Below the pieces are notes generated by a model that saw only the letters and a list, made by a program, of their open reading frames with translations, did not search any database and was not told the origin of the DNA. A program made the position numbers and the translations under genes. Of a stretch of 64,000 bases of DNA, positions 18,578 to 27,002 are shown one piece after another (position 1 is the stretch's first letter; each line of letters begins with the position of its first letter). The DNA comes from Nocardia arthritidis NBRC 100137. GTDB taxonomy: Bacteria > Actinomycetota > Actinomycetes > Mycobacteriales > Mycobacteriaceae. The stretch covers positions 62,001 to 126,000 of the forward strand of contig NZ_BDBB01000017.1 in the NCBI RefSeq assembly GCF_001612765.1, in the 5' to 3' direction.

Positions 18578-18771
18578 CGACCGGGGCGGTCACCCGCTTG
18601 GCGGGATGATGTGCCAGATCATAAGTTGTGATGTTACACACAGTCAATAGGCTATTTCAGTGCATCGACTTGTTCCGTAGGACGGAATAGCTGCTGGGAA
18701 TCGACGGCGAGAAGGGGGAAGCCTCGAGGGCGCGACGCCAATTCTGCCCGTCGACCGATCAGCGTTCGGAG

Positions 18772-19290
18772 ATGAGCAATGACGCGGACTCCCCGGTGTC
18801 CGGTTCCACAAAAGCACCGTGACCGCCGGCTCGTACACCCTCGACTATGCCGAGACCGGGCCAGACCATGCGGAAACCACGATCGTTTCCCTACCGGGGT
18901 CGGGCGGACTGGAAATGTCGACGGCGAAGGACGAGCTTGCGACGCGCCACCGCGTGATCGAAATCGACCCGCCCGGATGGAGTGAGCGCAATGACGTCAC
19001 CGAACGCACTCGCCAGGGCACGCTCGGACCACTATCGCTGTGGCGGTCGAGAAGCTGGTCGGCGGACCTTTCTACCTCCTCGGGACGTCGATGGGCGGCG
19101 CCAACGCCTTATATGTGGGCTCCCTGCTTCCCGAGTGGGTGCTCGGCGTAGTCCTAGAGGGGTCGATGGCGCCGGCGCTGCCCGGGGAGGATCTGGACCC
19201 TGTGCCGGAGGCACCCGCCGACGGTGGATACCCGATACCGGACCAGCACCCTCGTAAGCCATGGGCCACAGCGGAAATCGTCAGTTCCCC
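18772..19290 (+). pseudogene. Alpha/beta-hydrolase paralogue, broken and truncated
   Basis: Across several frames the text gives FHKSTVTAGSYTLDYAETGP, TTIVSLPGSGGLEMSTAKDE and VGGPFYLLGTSMGGANALYV, whose serine elbow is GTSMGG. It continues PEWVLGVVLEGSMAPALPGE before ending at HPRKPWATAEI. It parallels the intact hydrolase at 25970 over its first 165 residues but is clearly diverged, so it is an older paralogue. The C-terminal Asp and His of the catalytic triad are missing. Confidence 0.82.
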
Positions 19291-19302
19291 GGGCTGGCAG
19301 TT

Positions 19303-19343
19303 GAAAGTCGGGAAGCGCGGAGACCCCGCGCTTCCCGACTTTC
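19303..19343. terminator. Strong hairpin, probable bidirectional terminator
   Basis: Two perfectly complementary 18-base arms (19303-19320 and 19326-19343) flank a five-base loop. Arms begin GAAAGTCGGG and end CCCGACTTTC, so either strand ends in a short run of pyrimidines or T residues. It lies 62 bases beyond the end of ribBA and just past the broken hydrolase, where a shared terminator between convergent genes would be expected. Confidence 0.8.
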
Positions 19344-19405
19344 TCATTGCGCCGTGCTCGACGAGGTCGGACGGACAGCTCCACGCCGATCCGCAGCGCC
19401 GCCTT

Positions 19406-20629
19406 TCACCCCACGACGAGGTCGTGCCCCATACGGTCGCGCTTCGTGCGGAGGTAATGCAGATTGTGCGAATTGACCGATGCCGGCACGGCTACCCGCC
19501 CCACCAGCTCCAGGCCGTATCCCTCCAAGCCGCCATACTTCGCCGGGTTGTTCGTGATCAACCGGATTCGGCGAACGCCGAGGTCACTCAGGATTTGCGC
19601 TCCCACGCCGTAGTTCCGTGAATCCACCGGCAAACCGAGCTCGAGGTTGGCATCGATGGTATTGAGGCCGTCCTCCTGTAACGCGTATGCGCGAATCTTA
19701 TGTGCGAGACCGATACGTCGACCCTCATGCCCCCGCAGATACACCACGACGCCACAGCCCTCGGTCGCGATCATATCTAGAGCCTGCTCGAGCTGAGTTC
19801 CGCAATCGCAGCGCAGAGAGCCGAATATGTCTCCTGTAAGACATTCGCTGTGTACGCGCACAAGCACGCCATTGTCCGAGCGGGACGCTGCACCGACATC
19901 CCCCATGAACAATGCAAGATGCTCGGTGCCATCCAGGATGCTTCGGTATGCGACCGCGCGAAAGTTCCCCACCTCCAGTGGCAGCCGAACAGCGACCCCG
20001 GGCTCGACCAGTTGCTCGCCGGCACGTCGGTATCTGACCAGATCGGCGATGTGCAAGACCGGTAGCTCGTGTCTACGGGCGAACTCGATCAGCTCCGCCC
20101 GTGTCTGCATACCGCCGCCCTCGTTGACGAGTTCGCTTATGACCCCGACTCCCGACAAGCCTGCCAGCTTGAGCAGATCGACCGTCGCCTCGGTGTGCCC
20201 CGCCCTGATCAGCACACCACCTTCACGCGCGCGCAACGGAAAGATATGACCTGGACGGCGCAGACTCTCAGGACGAGTGTCCTCACTGGCGAGCGCACGC
20301 AGCGTAGCGGTGCGTCCTGCGGCCGAACCACTGGTCCCGGTGCCGACCCTGTCCACGCTCACAGTGAAGGCGGTGCCATGCGGATCGGTATTGTCCGCAA
20401 CCATCGGCGGCAACTGCAATGCATCGGCACGCGGCGCGGGCATCGGAGCGCAGACGATTCCGGTTGCGTGGCGAACGAGAAACGCCGTCTGCGCCTCGGT
20501 GATCAACTCGGCAGCCGCGACCAGGTCACCCTCGTTCTCGCGGTCCGCGTCGTCGATCAGCACGACCATCCGGCCCGCCGCGAGAGCCGCAACCGCTTGC
20601 TGCACCGCCCGGGCACCCTGGACAGACAT
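19406..20629 (-). CDS. ribBA: Bifunctional DHBP synthase/GTP cyclohydrolase II
   Basis: A 407-residue fusion supplying both precursors of riboflavin, hence FMN and FAD. The N-terminal half has DDADRENEGDLVAAAE and RPGHIFPLRAREGGVLIRAG, typical of 3,4-dihydroxy-2-butanone-4-phosphate synthase. The C-terminal half has the GTP cyclohydrolase II zinc-binding set in HSECLTGDIFGSLRCDCGTQ and LRGHEGRRIGL. The start is taken as the ATG at 20629, which shares its A with the stop of a small upstream reading frame (TGATG). Its place among flavin-dependent monooxygenase genes suggests flavin supply for that pathway. It may be a second copy in addition to a housekeeping rib operon. Confidence 0.93.
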   Translation of the reverse strand: MSVQGARAVQQAVAALAAGRMVVLIDDADRENEGDLVAAAELITEAQTAFLVRHATGIVCAPMPAPRADALQLPPMVADNTDPHGTAFTVSVDRVGTGTSGSAAGRTATLRALASEDTRPESLRRPGHIFPLRAREGGVLIRAGHTEATVDLLKLAGLSGVGVISELVNEGGGMQTRAELIEFARRHELPVLHIADLVRYRRAGEQLVEPGVAVRLPLEVGNFRAVAYRSILDGTEHLALFMGDVGAASRSDNGVLVRVHSECLTGDIFGSLRCDCGTQLEQALDMIATEGCGVVVYLRGHEGRRIGLAHKIRAYALQEDGLNTIDANLELGLPVDSRNYGVGAQILSDLGVRRIRLITNNPAKYGGLEGYGLELVGRVAVPASVNSHNLHYLRTKRDRMGHDLVVG

Positions 20630-20727
20630 CACGCAAGGCCTCCGATCGTGGCGGAATGAGTGCCGGTGTCGAAGTACCGACAGCGGAACACGCTTCGAAT
20701 GTCATCGAAAGTCGACAGATCCACCAC
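20629..20727 (-). CDS. Small 32-residue reading frame coupled to ribBA
   Basis: A GTG at 20727, preceded at good spacing by GAGAGGA, opens 32 codons (VVDLSTFDDIRSVFRCRYFD and so on) that stop at the TGA overlapping the ribBA ATG. The overlap would couple translation. It may be a leader peptide, or the truncated start of a deleted gene such as a flavin reductase. I do not recognise the sequence. Confidence 0.4.
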   Translation of the reverse strand: MVDLSTFDDIRSVFRCRYFDTGTHSATIGGLA

Positions 20728-20939
20728 AGCTATTCCTCTCGATGAGCGCAATCCGATTTCGCGCATACAAACGCGGCAGGCGAGGTCCGCGAGGCCAGCG
20801 ATTTACCGACATGCTCCCGCGTGTGATACACCACACGATAGCCTCTGATACTTTTCAGAGCAAACGTCGGCGATGGCCGCTCAGGTCGGAGAACAGCCCT
20901 GATAGTACGACACCTCGAGCTCGGCCGCTCATGACGGGG

Positions 20940-21340
20940 AATTAGGCAACGCCTGTATCGCGGCCGGCAGCCTTTCGAAGATGGCCAGCTCACCGCGCCG
21001 TTCTCGCAGCCGGCAACCAGCGCCTCGATCTCCCGGTGCGTTGCGTCGGCACATGCGCCGATCCCCGGAATCAGCATAACGAGCGCTGTACGCAACGCGG
21101 GGACCGCCCAGAAGCGCCGGGTGCCGATACCGTCCCAGCCGAAACTTCCCACCGGCAGCGCCACCTCGTCGGACGGACCGTCGACCACCGCGACGCCGTA
21201 TCCGTAGTGCACGCCAGGAGCGGCGCCTGTCGCGAACGGCTGCGCATACTGTCCCGCCCGCACGCCGGGGAAGGACACATCCGTAACGCGGTTCTGCGTC
21301 ATCGCGGCGACCACTGCACGAGGAACGATCTGCCGACCGT
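20940..21340 (-). pseudogene. Beta-lactamase-family serine hydrolase, C-terminal remnant
   Basis: The reverse strand encodes VPRAVVAAMTQNRVTDVSFP, YGYGVAVVDGPSDEVALPVG and SFGWDGIGTRRFWAVPALRT, ending DATHREIEALVAG. This is the usual last third of class C beta-lactamase-like esterases and peptidases. The SxxK and YxN catalytic motifs of the first two thirds are missing, so it is a remnant. Neighbouring genes give no hint of its former role. Confidence 0.65.
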
Positions 21341-21399
21341 GGACCGGAAACACAGTCCACCGGCGAAGGCTCGACAACGCATGCTGCACAACGGATTCC

Positions 21400-22557
21400 A
21401 TCCGCACCTCGGGTGCTGGGGGCACAGAATCGCGGCCTGGCACGTTGCGACGGTATCGACACCACGATCCTTGAGAATCACTTCGACTCCGCTCAAGTCA
21501 CGGCCCGCCAGACGCTCGGCCTTATGGACCTGAAATGCGAGGAACGCGAGGGTCTCCGCGACCGGGTGGCCGGTGCACAGGAAAACGTCGCCGCCGCCCA
21601 CGGTCTGCAGTGCGGCGATCACCAGCCCGGGGAGCGCGTCGCCGGGCTGATCGGTGAGTTCGTCCACCAGCAGACATCGCGGACCGAGCATGGCGGCCAC
21701 CGCGCGGGCCGTGGTCGTCTTTCCGACACCGCTGTGCGCCCTTCTATACTGACCCACAACGGTTTTCGCGTGGATGTGATCATTGCTCGCTCGCGCGCAC
21801 ACGTACAGCACTTCGCTGGCCGCGGTGTCCAGCGCGGTCGCGGTGACTGGGCCCAGCAGCGGGGCCGGGGTGTTGTCGGCCATGTGCCCGTAGAACTCCG
21901 GTGCCCCGGAGCCCCACCGCTGTTTCACCGCCTGTTCGCTGGCCTCGGTGGTCGCCGGCGGCAGGATTCCGACGATATTGCGCACCACCAGCCCGGCCTG
22001 TTCGAGTACCGCAGCCAGTTCCTCGTGTGACCACTCGTAGACGTGCACCCGGTGCTGCAACCGGCGCGGCGGGGTTGCCGGAGTGTTCGGTGTCGACAGG
22101 TACAGCACGCCGTCCTCGGCCAGCGCGGCCGCGGTGCGTTCGAGGCTCGCGATCCCAGCTCCCGCGGAAGATGCTCCAGCGCCGAGGTGTACACCGCCGC
22201 ATCAGCCGGTTCGAGCTGCGGCCACGGTCCGGCGACGTCCACCTCATGGAACTCGATCGGAAACCGCGCCTCGGGATAGATGTCGTTCATCTCGGCGACC
22301 CGCCCGCGCGCCTGCTCGAGGTTCTCGGGGCTGATGTCGAGGCCGACGTAGCTGCCCACTGTCGGGCAATACCAATACAGCGGCGGCAATTGCAGGCCGC
22401 GCCCGCAGCACACATCCACCACCCGATCGCCCGGGAGGATCCGGTCGGCGATGAACAACCGTTGCAGGTAGTTCATGATCCCGGTCTGCTTCACCTCGCC
22501 CCGCCCCAGCGCGGCGTAGAAGTCGTCCATCTGGTTGACGCTGTAGACGCCGATCAT
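21400..22557 (-). pseudogene. SAM methyltransferase joined to a P-loop kinase-like domain, one frameshift
   Basis: The reverse strand starts at 22557 with a class I methyltransferase: RVVDVCCGRGLQLPPLYWYC is motif I and YTSALEHLPREL is motif IV. Loss of one G near 22160 shifts the frame. The sequence then resumes DGVLYLSTPNTPATPPRR and HVYEWSHEELAAVLEQAGL. It runs on into a nucleotide-binding domain with GVGKTTTARAVAAMLGPRCL and VILKDRGVDTVATCQAAIL, resembling dTMP-kinase-like enzymes. One missing base separates this from a long two-domain protein, so an assembly error is possible. Confidence 0.68.
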
Positions 22558-22633
22558 CGGCGTGGTTTCCGGGGGGTCCCTATGGTGTTGGTCAAGCTGG
22601 ATATGGTTGGTTGCGCCGTCGTGGCGTTCGGTG

Positions 22634-23029
22634 TCAGTTCAGTCGTCGTAGGCCGGCGTTGGTGGTTCGGAACCCGCAGTTGTCGCGGTAGAAGCTGTTG
22701 TGGTGTGGTTCGTAGTCGACGTGGAGCCACTTGATACCGAGTTCGCGTAGGTCGCTGACGAGTGTCGTGACCAGGCTGGTTCCGATGCGCTGATACTGGA
22801 AGTCGGGGGCGACCAGGGTGTCGAGGAGGAACGCATGCCGACCTCCGTCCCAGACTGCGTGCACGAACCCGACAAGCTGATCGCCGAGGAAAGCACCGAC
22901 CCACGATCTGCTGTGCCGTTCCAGGCGTGCCTTCCAAGGGCTCGGCACGTGGTCACCGCCGAATGCGTCGGTGTGCAGCCGCGAGAGCACCTCATCGTCG
23001 ACAGCGAAACGGATGCGGAGATCCGCGAT
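22634..23029 (-). CDS. GNAT-family N-acetyltransferase
   Basis: A 131-residue acetyltransferase taken from the ATG at 23029, with an upstream alternative at 23059. Visible are WVGAFLGDQLVGFVHAVWDG, LDTLVAPDFQYQRIGTSLVT with the acetyl-CoA-binding Q/RxxGxx signature, and YEPHHNSFYRDNCGFRTT near the end. GNAT enzymes move an acetyl group from acetyl-CoA to amines, and the acceptor here is unknown. The gene begins just inside the IS110 insertion, so its native promoter may have been displaced. Confidence 0.85.
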   Translation of the reverse strand: MADLRIRFAVDDEVLSRLHTDAFGGDHVPSPWKARLERHSRSWVGAFLGDQLVGFVHAVWDGGRHAFLLDTLVAPDFQYQRIGTSLVTTLVSDLRELGIKWLHVDYEPHHNSFYRDNCGFRTTNAGLRRLN

Positions 23030-23059
23030 CATGCGGCGTCCTCTCAGTGCGGTCGTCAT

Positions 23060-23091
23060 GACGTGATGTCACGTGATCGTGGCATCACGTC
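23060..23091. repeat. Inverted repeat at the IS110 3' boundary
   Basis: Nine-base arms GACGTGATG (23060-23068) and CATCACGTC (23083-23091) enclose 14 bases containing another GTGATC. The right arm overlaps the transposase stop codon. It may be an end structure of the IS or a pre-existing operator in front of the GNAT gene. Its GTGATG word also occurs in the LLM promoter repeats. Confidence 0.55.
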
Positions 23092-24281
23092 GATGCTGGG
23101 ACCAGCGGATTTCGGTAGGGCTGTTTGGTTTTGAGCATGGCGTAGAGGACGTCGCAGCGGCGTCGGGCCAGGCAGATGAGGGCGGCGTTGTGTTTTTTGC
23201 CCTCGCCGCGCTTCCGGTCGTAGTAGGTGCGGCTTGCCGGGTCGTGCAGGGCGGCGAAGGCGGACAGGAACAGGGCGCGTTTAAGTTTGTGGTTGCCTGA
23301 TCGAGCTGGTGATTCGCCGCGGATGGAGCTGCCGGATCTGTGGGTGACGGGGGCGATTCCTGCGTAGGAGGCGAGGTGGCCCGCCGAAGCGAAGGCCGAG
23401 CCGTCGCCGACCTCGAGCAGGATGCGGGCGGCGGTCCTGACTCCGACGCCCGGCATCGAGGTCAGGACCTTGGAAAGAGGGTGGTCATCGAGCATCCTCT
23501 CGATGTCAGCGGCGATGCTTTGTCGTTGCAGCAGGACGGTTTTGAGCGAGTCGGCGAGTTTCGGCAGCACGACCTCGGCGGCCTTCGCGCCGGGAACGGT
23601 GACGGTCTGTGCGGGCAGGGCGGCCAGGACCTCCTCGACCAGGCGTGAGCCCATCCGCGGCGCGTGCTTCGTCGCGATCGTGGTGAGTTTGCGTTTGCCT
23701 GCAGCTCGGATCCCTGCCGTGCCGCCGCACCGAGACAAGATCTCCAGAACCGCAGGATGTGAGATCCGAGGCCCCAACACGCGTTCGAGCCCGGGGTGGA
23801 TGCTGGTCAGCAGGCCACGGATGCGGTTGCTGGTGCGAGTAGCTTCTCCGGCCAGGTCGTCGTCGAAGCCGACCAGGACGCCGAGTTCGGTGAGTGTTTC
23901 GTCGCCGGTGTCGACCCGGCGCAGCGTATGCGGCATGGTGCGCGCGGCATCGGCGATGATGTACGCGTCACGACCATCGGTCTTCGCCTGGCCCGGATAG
24001 AGGTCGGCGATGCGGCGCATCGACAGGCCGGGCAGGTAGGCCACGTCGTGGCCGCAGGCGCGCGCGACGGTGACCGGTAAGGCGCCGATGGTGTTGGGCT
24101 GGTCGACCACGATCAGCAGCGGTCCGCGGGCGGCGAGCTGGTCGAACAGTGCGCGTAGCCGTGACTCGTCGTTAGGCAGTGCCTTGTCGAACAGCCGCTT
24201 GCCGGTCGTGTCGAGACCGACCGCGTGGTGTTCACCTCTACCCACATCAACGCCGCAGAACACGGCATACGCCTGTGCCAC
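23085..24281 (-). mobile_element. IS110-family element, intact DEDD transposase
   Basis: A 398-residue transposase. The N-terminal DEDD domain begins YAVFCGVDVGRGEHHAVGLD and includes KTDGRDAYIIADAARTM. The C-terminal serine domain (transposase_20) has TSMPGVGVRTAARILLEVGD and SYAGIAPVTHRSGSS. No frameshift is seen. IS110 elements lack terminal inverted repeats and usually make no target duplication, so the exact ends cannot be set by eye. The element inserted next to copy B of the LLM promoter region, separating it from whatever stood upstream. Confidence 0.92.
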
Positions 24282-24588
24282 TTCGAGAGTTCCTCATCAC
24301 GTCGAAAACCCGGAACGGCCGCTCGATCTGGCGTCAGCGCCCGGCACCCACGTTACGAAGAGACCTACCCACAGCCCTGTCCCCATCAGCGGTCCGTCGA
24401 CGCCACCAGCACCCGGCGACACCACCCCCCGGATCATGAGAAAGACAGGGGGAAGAAGTCATACCGGGACTGGCGACCGTGGGCCCGTACAAGGCCCGTG
24501 AAGAAAGTAACGGGGACCGGTGTTGTGTCGGGTCCCCGATGAAACCGATTCTGGTCAACGTCACCACAAACCGGCCTCTACGGTGACG
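24282..24588 (-). ncRNA. Candidate IS110 bridge-RNA region
   Basis: About 300 bases between the transposase start and repeat copy B hold no gene. IS110 elements are known to encode a structured bridge RNA in the non-coding end upstream of the recombinase, which pairs with donor and target DNA. A clear hairpin is present near 24515-24538 (GGGGACC with GGTCCCC). Loop assignment needs a covariance model. The call rests on position and the hairpin only. Confidence 0.4.
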
Positions 24589-24934
24589 CGGACTCGTCGC
24601 CGGGATGGATCGATGCTTGCATTTGTGATGTCACTAACCCCATGTGATGCCTTACCGTAGCTGTAGCGCCGAACCGGTCAACAGCTGACCCCGGCATCCC
24701 GGCGGTGACTTGAGATCGGCGAGATTCCTATGTTGCAGCTGTGACATATCAGTTGCAGTGTGTGATGTATAACTATACTATCGCTCACACAGCATGAAGG
24801 CGGGGTCAACCGTCTTCATGCACTACCCTCCCATCGACGAGAGGACGATCCTGTGAAGGTCTCGTTCACGTGCATGAACTCTTACTACTCACCCGAGGCG
24901 CTGAACCAGAGCTTCACCGCGACGCCCCGCGGGC
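24589..24934. repeat. Imperfect direct repeat, copy B with LLM promoter
   Basis: This is the second copy of 17000-17314 and includes the GTGATGTCAC palindrome and the ATGTGATG word. Unlike copy A it carries an extra stretch near 24790-24820 with CATGAAG and CTTCATG arms seven bases long. It is the upstream region of the complete luciferase-like gene, so it is the likelier functional promoter. Confidence 0.75.
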
Positions 24935-25926
24935 TCTGGGATCCGGAGTCGGGCAAGCAAGCTATCGCGTGGGCGCTGGAGCAATCGGCCGTCGCCGACT
25001 CGCTCGGGTTCGACTTCGTCAGCGTCTCCGAGCACCACTACCAGGCCGGCATGTGCAACCCCAACCCGGCGGTGCTCGCCGGGGCGCTGAGCAACGTGGT
25101 CACGCGTGGCAAGCTCGCTCTTCTCGGACCGCTGGTCTCGATGCAAAACCCGGTGCTGGTGGCCGAAGAGATCGCGATGCTGGACCAGCTGACGCGCGGC
25201 CGGCTCATCGCATTGCTGTTGCGCGGCACGCCTAACGAGTTCGCGTTCTACAACGTGCCCACCGAGGAGACCAGGGGCCGCACCGAAGAGGCCATGCTCC
25301 TCATCAAGAAGGCACTGACCGAACCCGAGCCGTTTGCCTGGAAAGGCCAGTACTACGACTTCCCGATCGTCTCCGTCTGGCCTGGCCCGACCCAGGTGCC
25401 CCACCCGCCGCTGTACGGCTCGGCCAACAGCGAGGAGTCGACGGCCTTCATCGCCGAGCACCGTTTCGGCGCCGCCATGTCCTTTTTCGGGCCAGGGGCG
25501 GTGGCCAGGAACATGGCTCGCTATCGCGAGCTCTGCGATCAGCATGGCTGGCAGCCGACTCCCGACCAGCAGCTGTTCCGCTGCTTCGCGGTGATCGGGG
25601 AGAGCGAGGACCATGCCGCCGACCTCGCCGCGCGCATTGCCGGCCCGACACTCGCAGACGCCGCGAAGCCACCGTCTACGCCGTCCACCGACAGCACCTC
25701 GGTCGAGGACATGAAGGCGTTCGGGTTCGGTTTTCTGCAGTTCACCGGCACACCCGGCAGCCTGGTGGAGGAGCTTCGCGAGTTCCAGGCCAAGACCGGT
25801 GTCGGCATTATCGACCTCAGCTTCAACATGGGCTACCTCACCCACGAGGAAACGCTCGCCCAGCTGCGACTGTTTGGCCAGCACGTCCTCCCGCAGGTCC
25901 AGCGGTTCGCCCCGGTGCCCGCGTAG
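24853..25926 (+). CDS. Luciferase-like (LLM) flavin-dependent monooxygenase
   Basis: A 357-residue TIM-barrel monooxygenase of the bacterial luciferase family, which uses reduced FMN from a partner reductase plus O2. Seen are the strand-one start MKVSFTCMNSYYSPEALNQS, DFVSVSEHHYQAGMCNPNPA, LDQLTRGRLIALLLRGTPNE and PLYGSANSEESTAFIAEHRF. The GTG start at 24853 follows GAGAGGA and is shared with the truncated copy at 17234. The flavin reductase at 28628 is the obvious partner. GntR genes in the same run suggest induction by substrate. The substrate cannot be read from the sequence. LLM systems attack N-heterocycles, sulfonates and alkanes among others. Confidence 0.88.
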   Translation: MKVSFTCMNSYYSPEALNQSFTATPRGLWDPESGKQAIAWALEQSAVADSLGFDFVSVSEHHYQAGMCNPNPAVLAGALSNVVTRGKLALLGPLVSMQNPVLVAEEIAMLDQLTRGRLIALLLRGTPNEFAFYNVPTEETRGRTEEAMLLIKKALTEPEPFAWKGQYYDFPIVSVWPGPTQVPHPPLYGSANSEESTAFIAEHRFGAAMSFFGPGAVARNMARYRELCDQHGWQPTPDQQLFRCFAVIGESEDHAADLAARIAGPTLADAAKPPSTPSTDSTSVEDMKAFGFGFLQFTGTPGSLVEELREFQAKTGVGIIDLSFNMGYLTHEETLAQLRLFGQHVLPQVQRFAPVPA

Positions 25927-25969
25927 TCCTGTCACCAACCCCGATTCGTAGCGCATTATGGAGACACCC

Positions 25970-26767
25970 ATGTCGAAGGCCCCCGGAACACCCTTCCACC
26001 GAGGAACTGTCGTCGCCGGGCAGTACACGCTCGACTACGCCGAAGCCGGGCCGGCCGAGCCGATCACCACGATCGTGTCCCTGCCCGGCTCGGCCGGACT
26101 GGAAATGTCGATCGCCAAGGACATGCTGGCGCAGCGGCACCGCGTGATCGAGATTAACCCGCCGGGCTGGGGCGAGCGCGACGACGTCACCACCCGCTAC
26201 CACCAGAGCGATCTGGGACCGCTGCTCGTCGAAGCCATCAGCACCCTCGTCGCCGGTTCCTTCCACCTGCTCGGAACGTCGGCGGGCGGCGCCAACGCGC
26301 AGTACGTGGCCTCGCTGCTGCCCGAGCGGGTGCGGGGCGTGATCCTGGAAGGGTCGATGACGCCGATCCTGCCGCCGGAGGACCTTCGCGAGCCGCCGAG
26401 CTCCGACACTGCGTCAGACGAGGTCGAGTATCCGATGCCGGATCCCGACCCCCGCAAGCCCTGGGCCACGAAGGAGTACATCGCCCGACAGATGGCAAAC
26501 CGCTTCCGGATGTTCCGGTGGGTCGATTACGATTTGCAGCCCACCTCGGCGATCGCCACCATCGCCGACCGCAAGATCCCGGTATTGGCGCTACTCGGCG
26601 ACAAGGACGAGTTTCTCCGCCCCAGCCAGGAAACACGCTTCCGCGAGCAACTGCCGCACGCCCAGTTCCATTTCGTGCCCGAGGGCGGCCACGACCTGCA
26701 GAACACCGTGCCCGAGGCCTTCGTGGCATTGGTCGAGGAATTCATCGCCGCAACGGCTCACGCGTAA
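25970..26767 (+). CDS. Alpha/beta-hydrolase
   Basis: A 265-residue hydrolase with the nucleophile elbow GTSAGGAN, the acid in LLGDKDEFLRP and the histidine in GGHDLQNT. All three triad residues are therefore present. The ATG at 25970 is preferred because GGAG lies six bases upstream, while the earlier in-frame ATG has no such site. It follows the monooxygenase by 43 bases and is probably co-transcribed. Hydrolysis of a product of the monooxygenase step is a reasonable guess. Two broken copies exist, at 17312 (near-identical, inverted) and 18772 (diverged). Confidence 0.87.
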   Translation: MSKAPGTPFHRGTVVAGQYTLDYAEAGPAEPITTIVSLPGSAGLEMSIAKDMLAQRHRVIEINPPGWGERDDVTTRYHQSDLGPLLVEAISTLVAGSFHLLGTSAGGANAQYVASLLPERVRGVILEGSMTPILPPEDLREPPSSDTASDEVEYPMPDPDPRKPWATKEYIARQMANRFRMFRWVDYDLQPTSAIATIADRKIPVLALLGDKDEFLRPSQETRFREQLPHAQFHFVPEGGHDLQNTVPEAFVALVEEFIAATAHA

Positions 26768-26941
26768 CCGTCCACGGTCCACGATCCGAAGGGAAACTGA
26801 ATGCGGTTCTTCTCCTCATTTCGGGTTTCCGGCAGCGGGCCATTGACGCGCCCGCGCCATGCTGCCGGCTGGCGCGAACCTGAGACCCGCCTCAGATCGA
26901 ATGACATGTCAGTCTGCTTGCCCTAGTATGGCAAAAAAGCA

Positions 26942-26978
26942 GCCCGGGCGCAGGTAAGAGAGATCGTCGCGCCCGGGC
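26942..26978. promoter_or_regulatory. GC-rich inverted repeat before the first GntR gene
   Basis: Ten-base arms GCCCGGGCGC and GCGCCCGGGC are separated by 17 bases. They end 24 bases before the GntR start at 27003. The spacing is too wide for a typical terminator, and the position suits a regulator-binding site, possibly autoregulatory. It could also end the hydrolase transcript. Confidence 0.5.
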
Positions 26979-27002
26979 GTCGGTCGGCAGAGAGGCTGGG
27001 CC

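Noticed and set aside
20640..20760. FMN riboswitch upstream of ribBA
   Set aside because: No conserved RFN-element strings were recognised, and a small coupled reading frame occupies the region.
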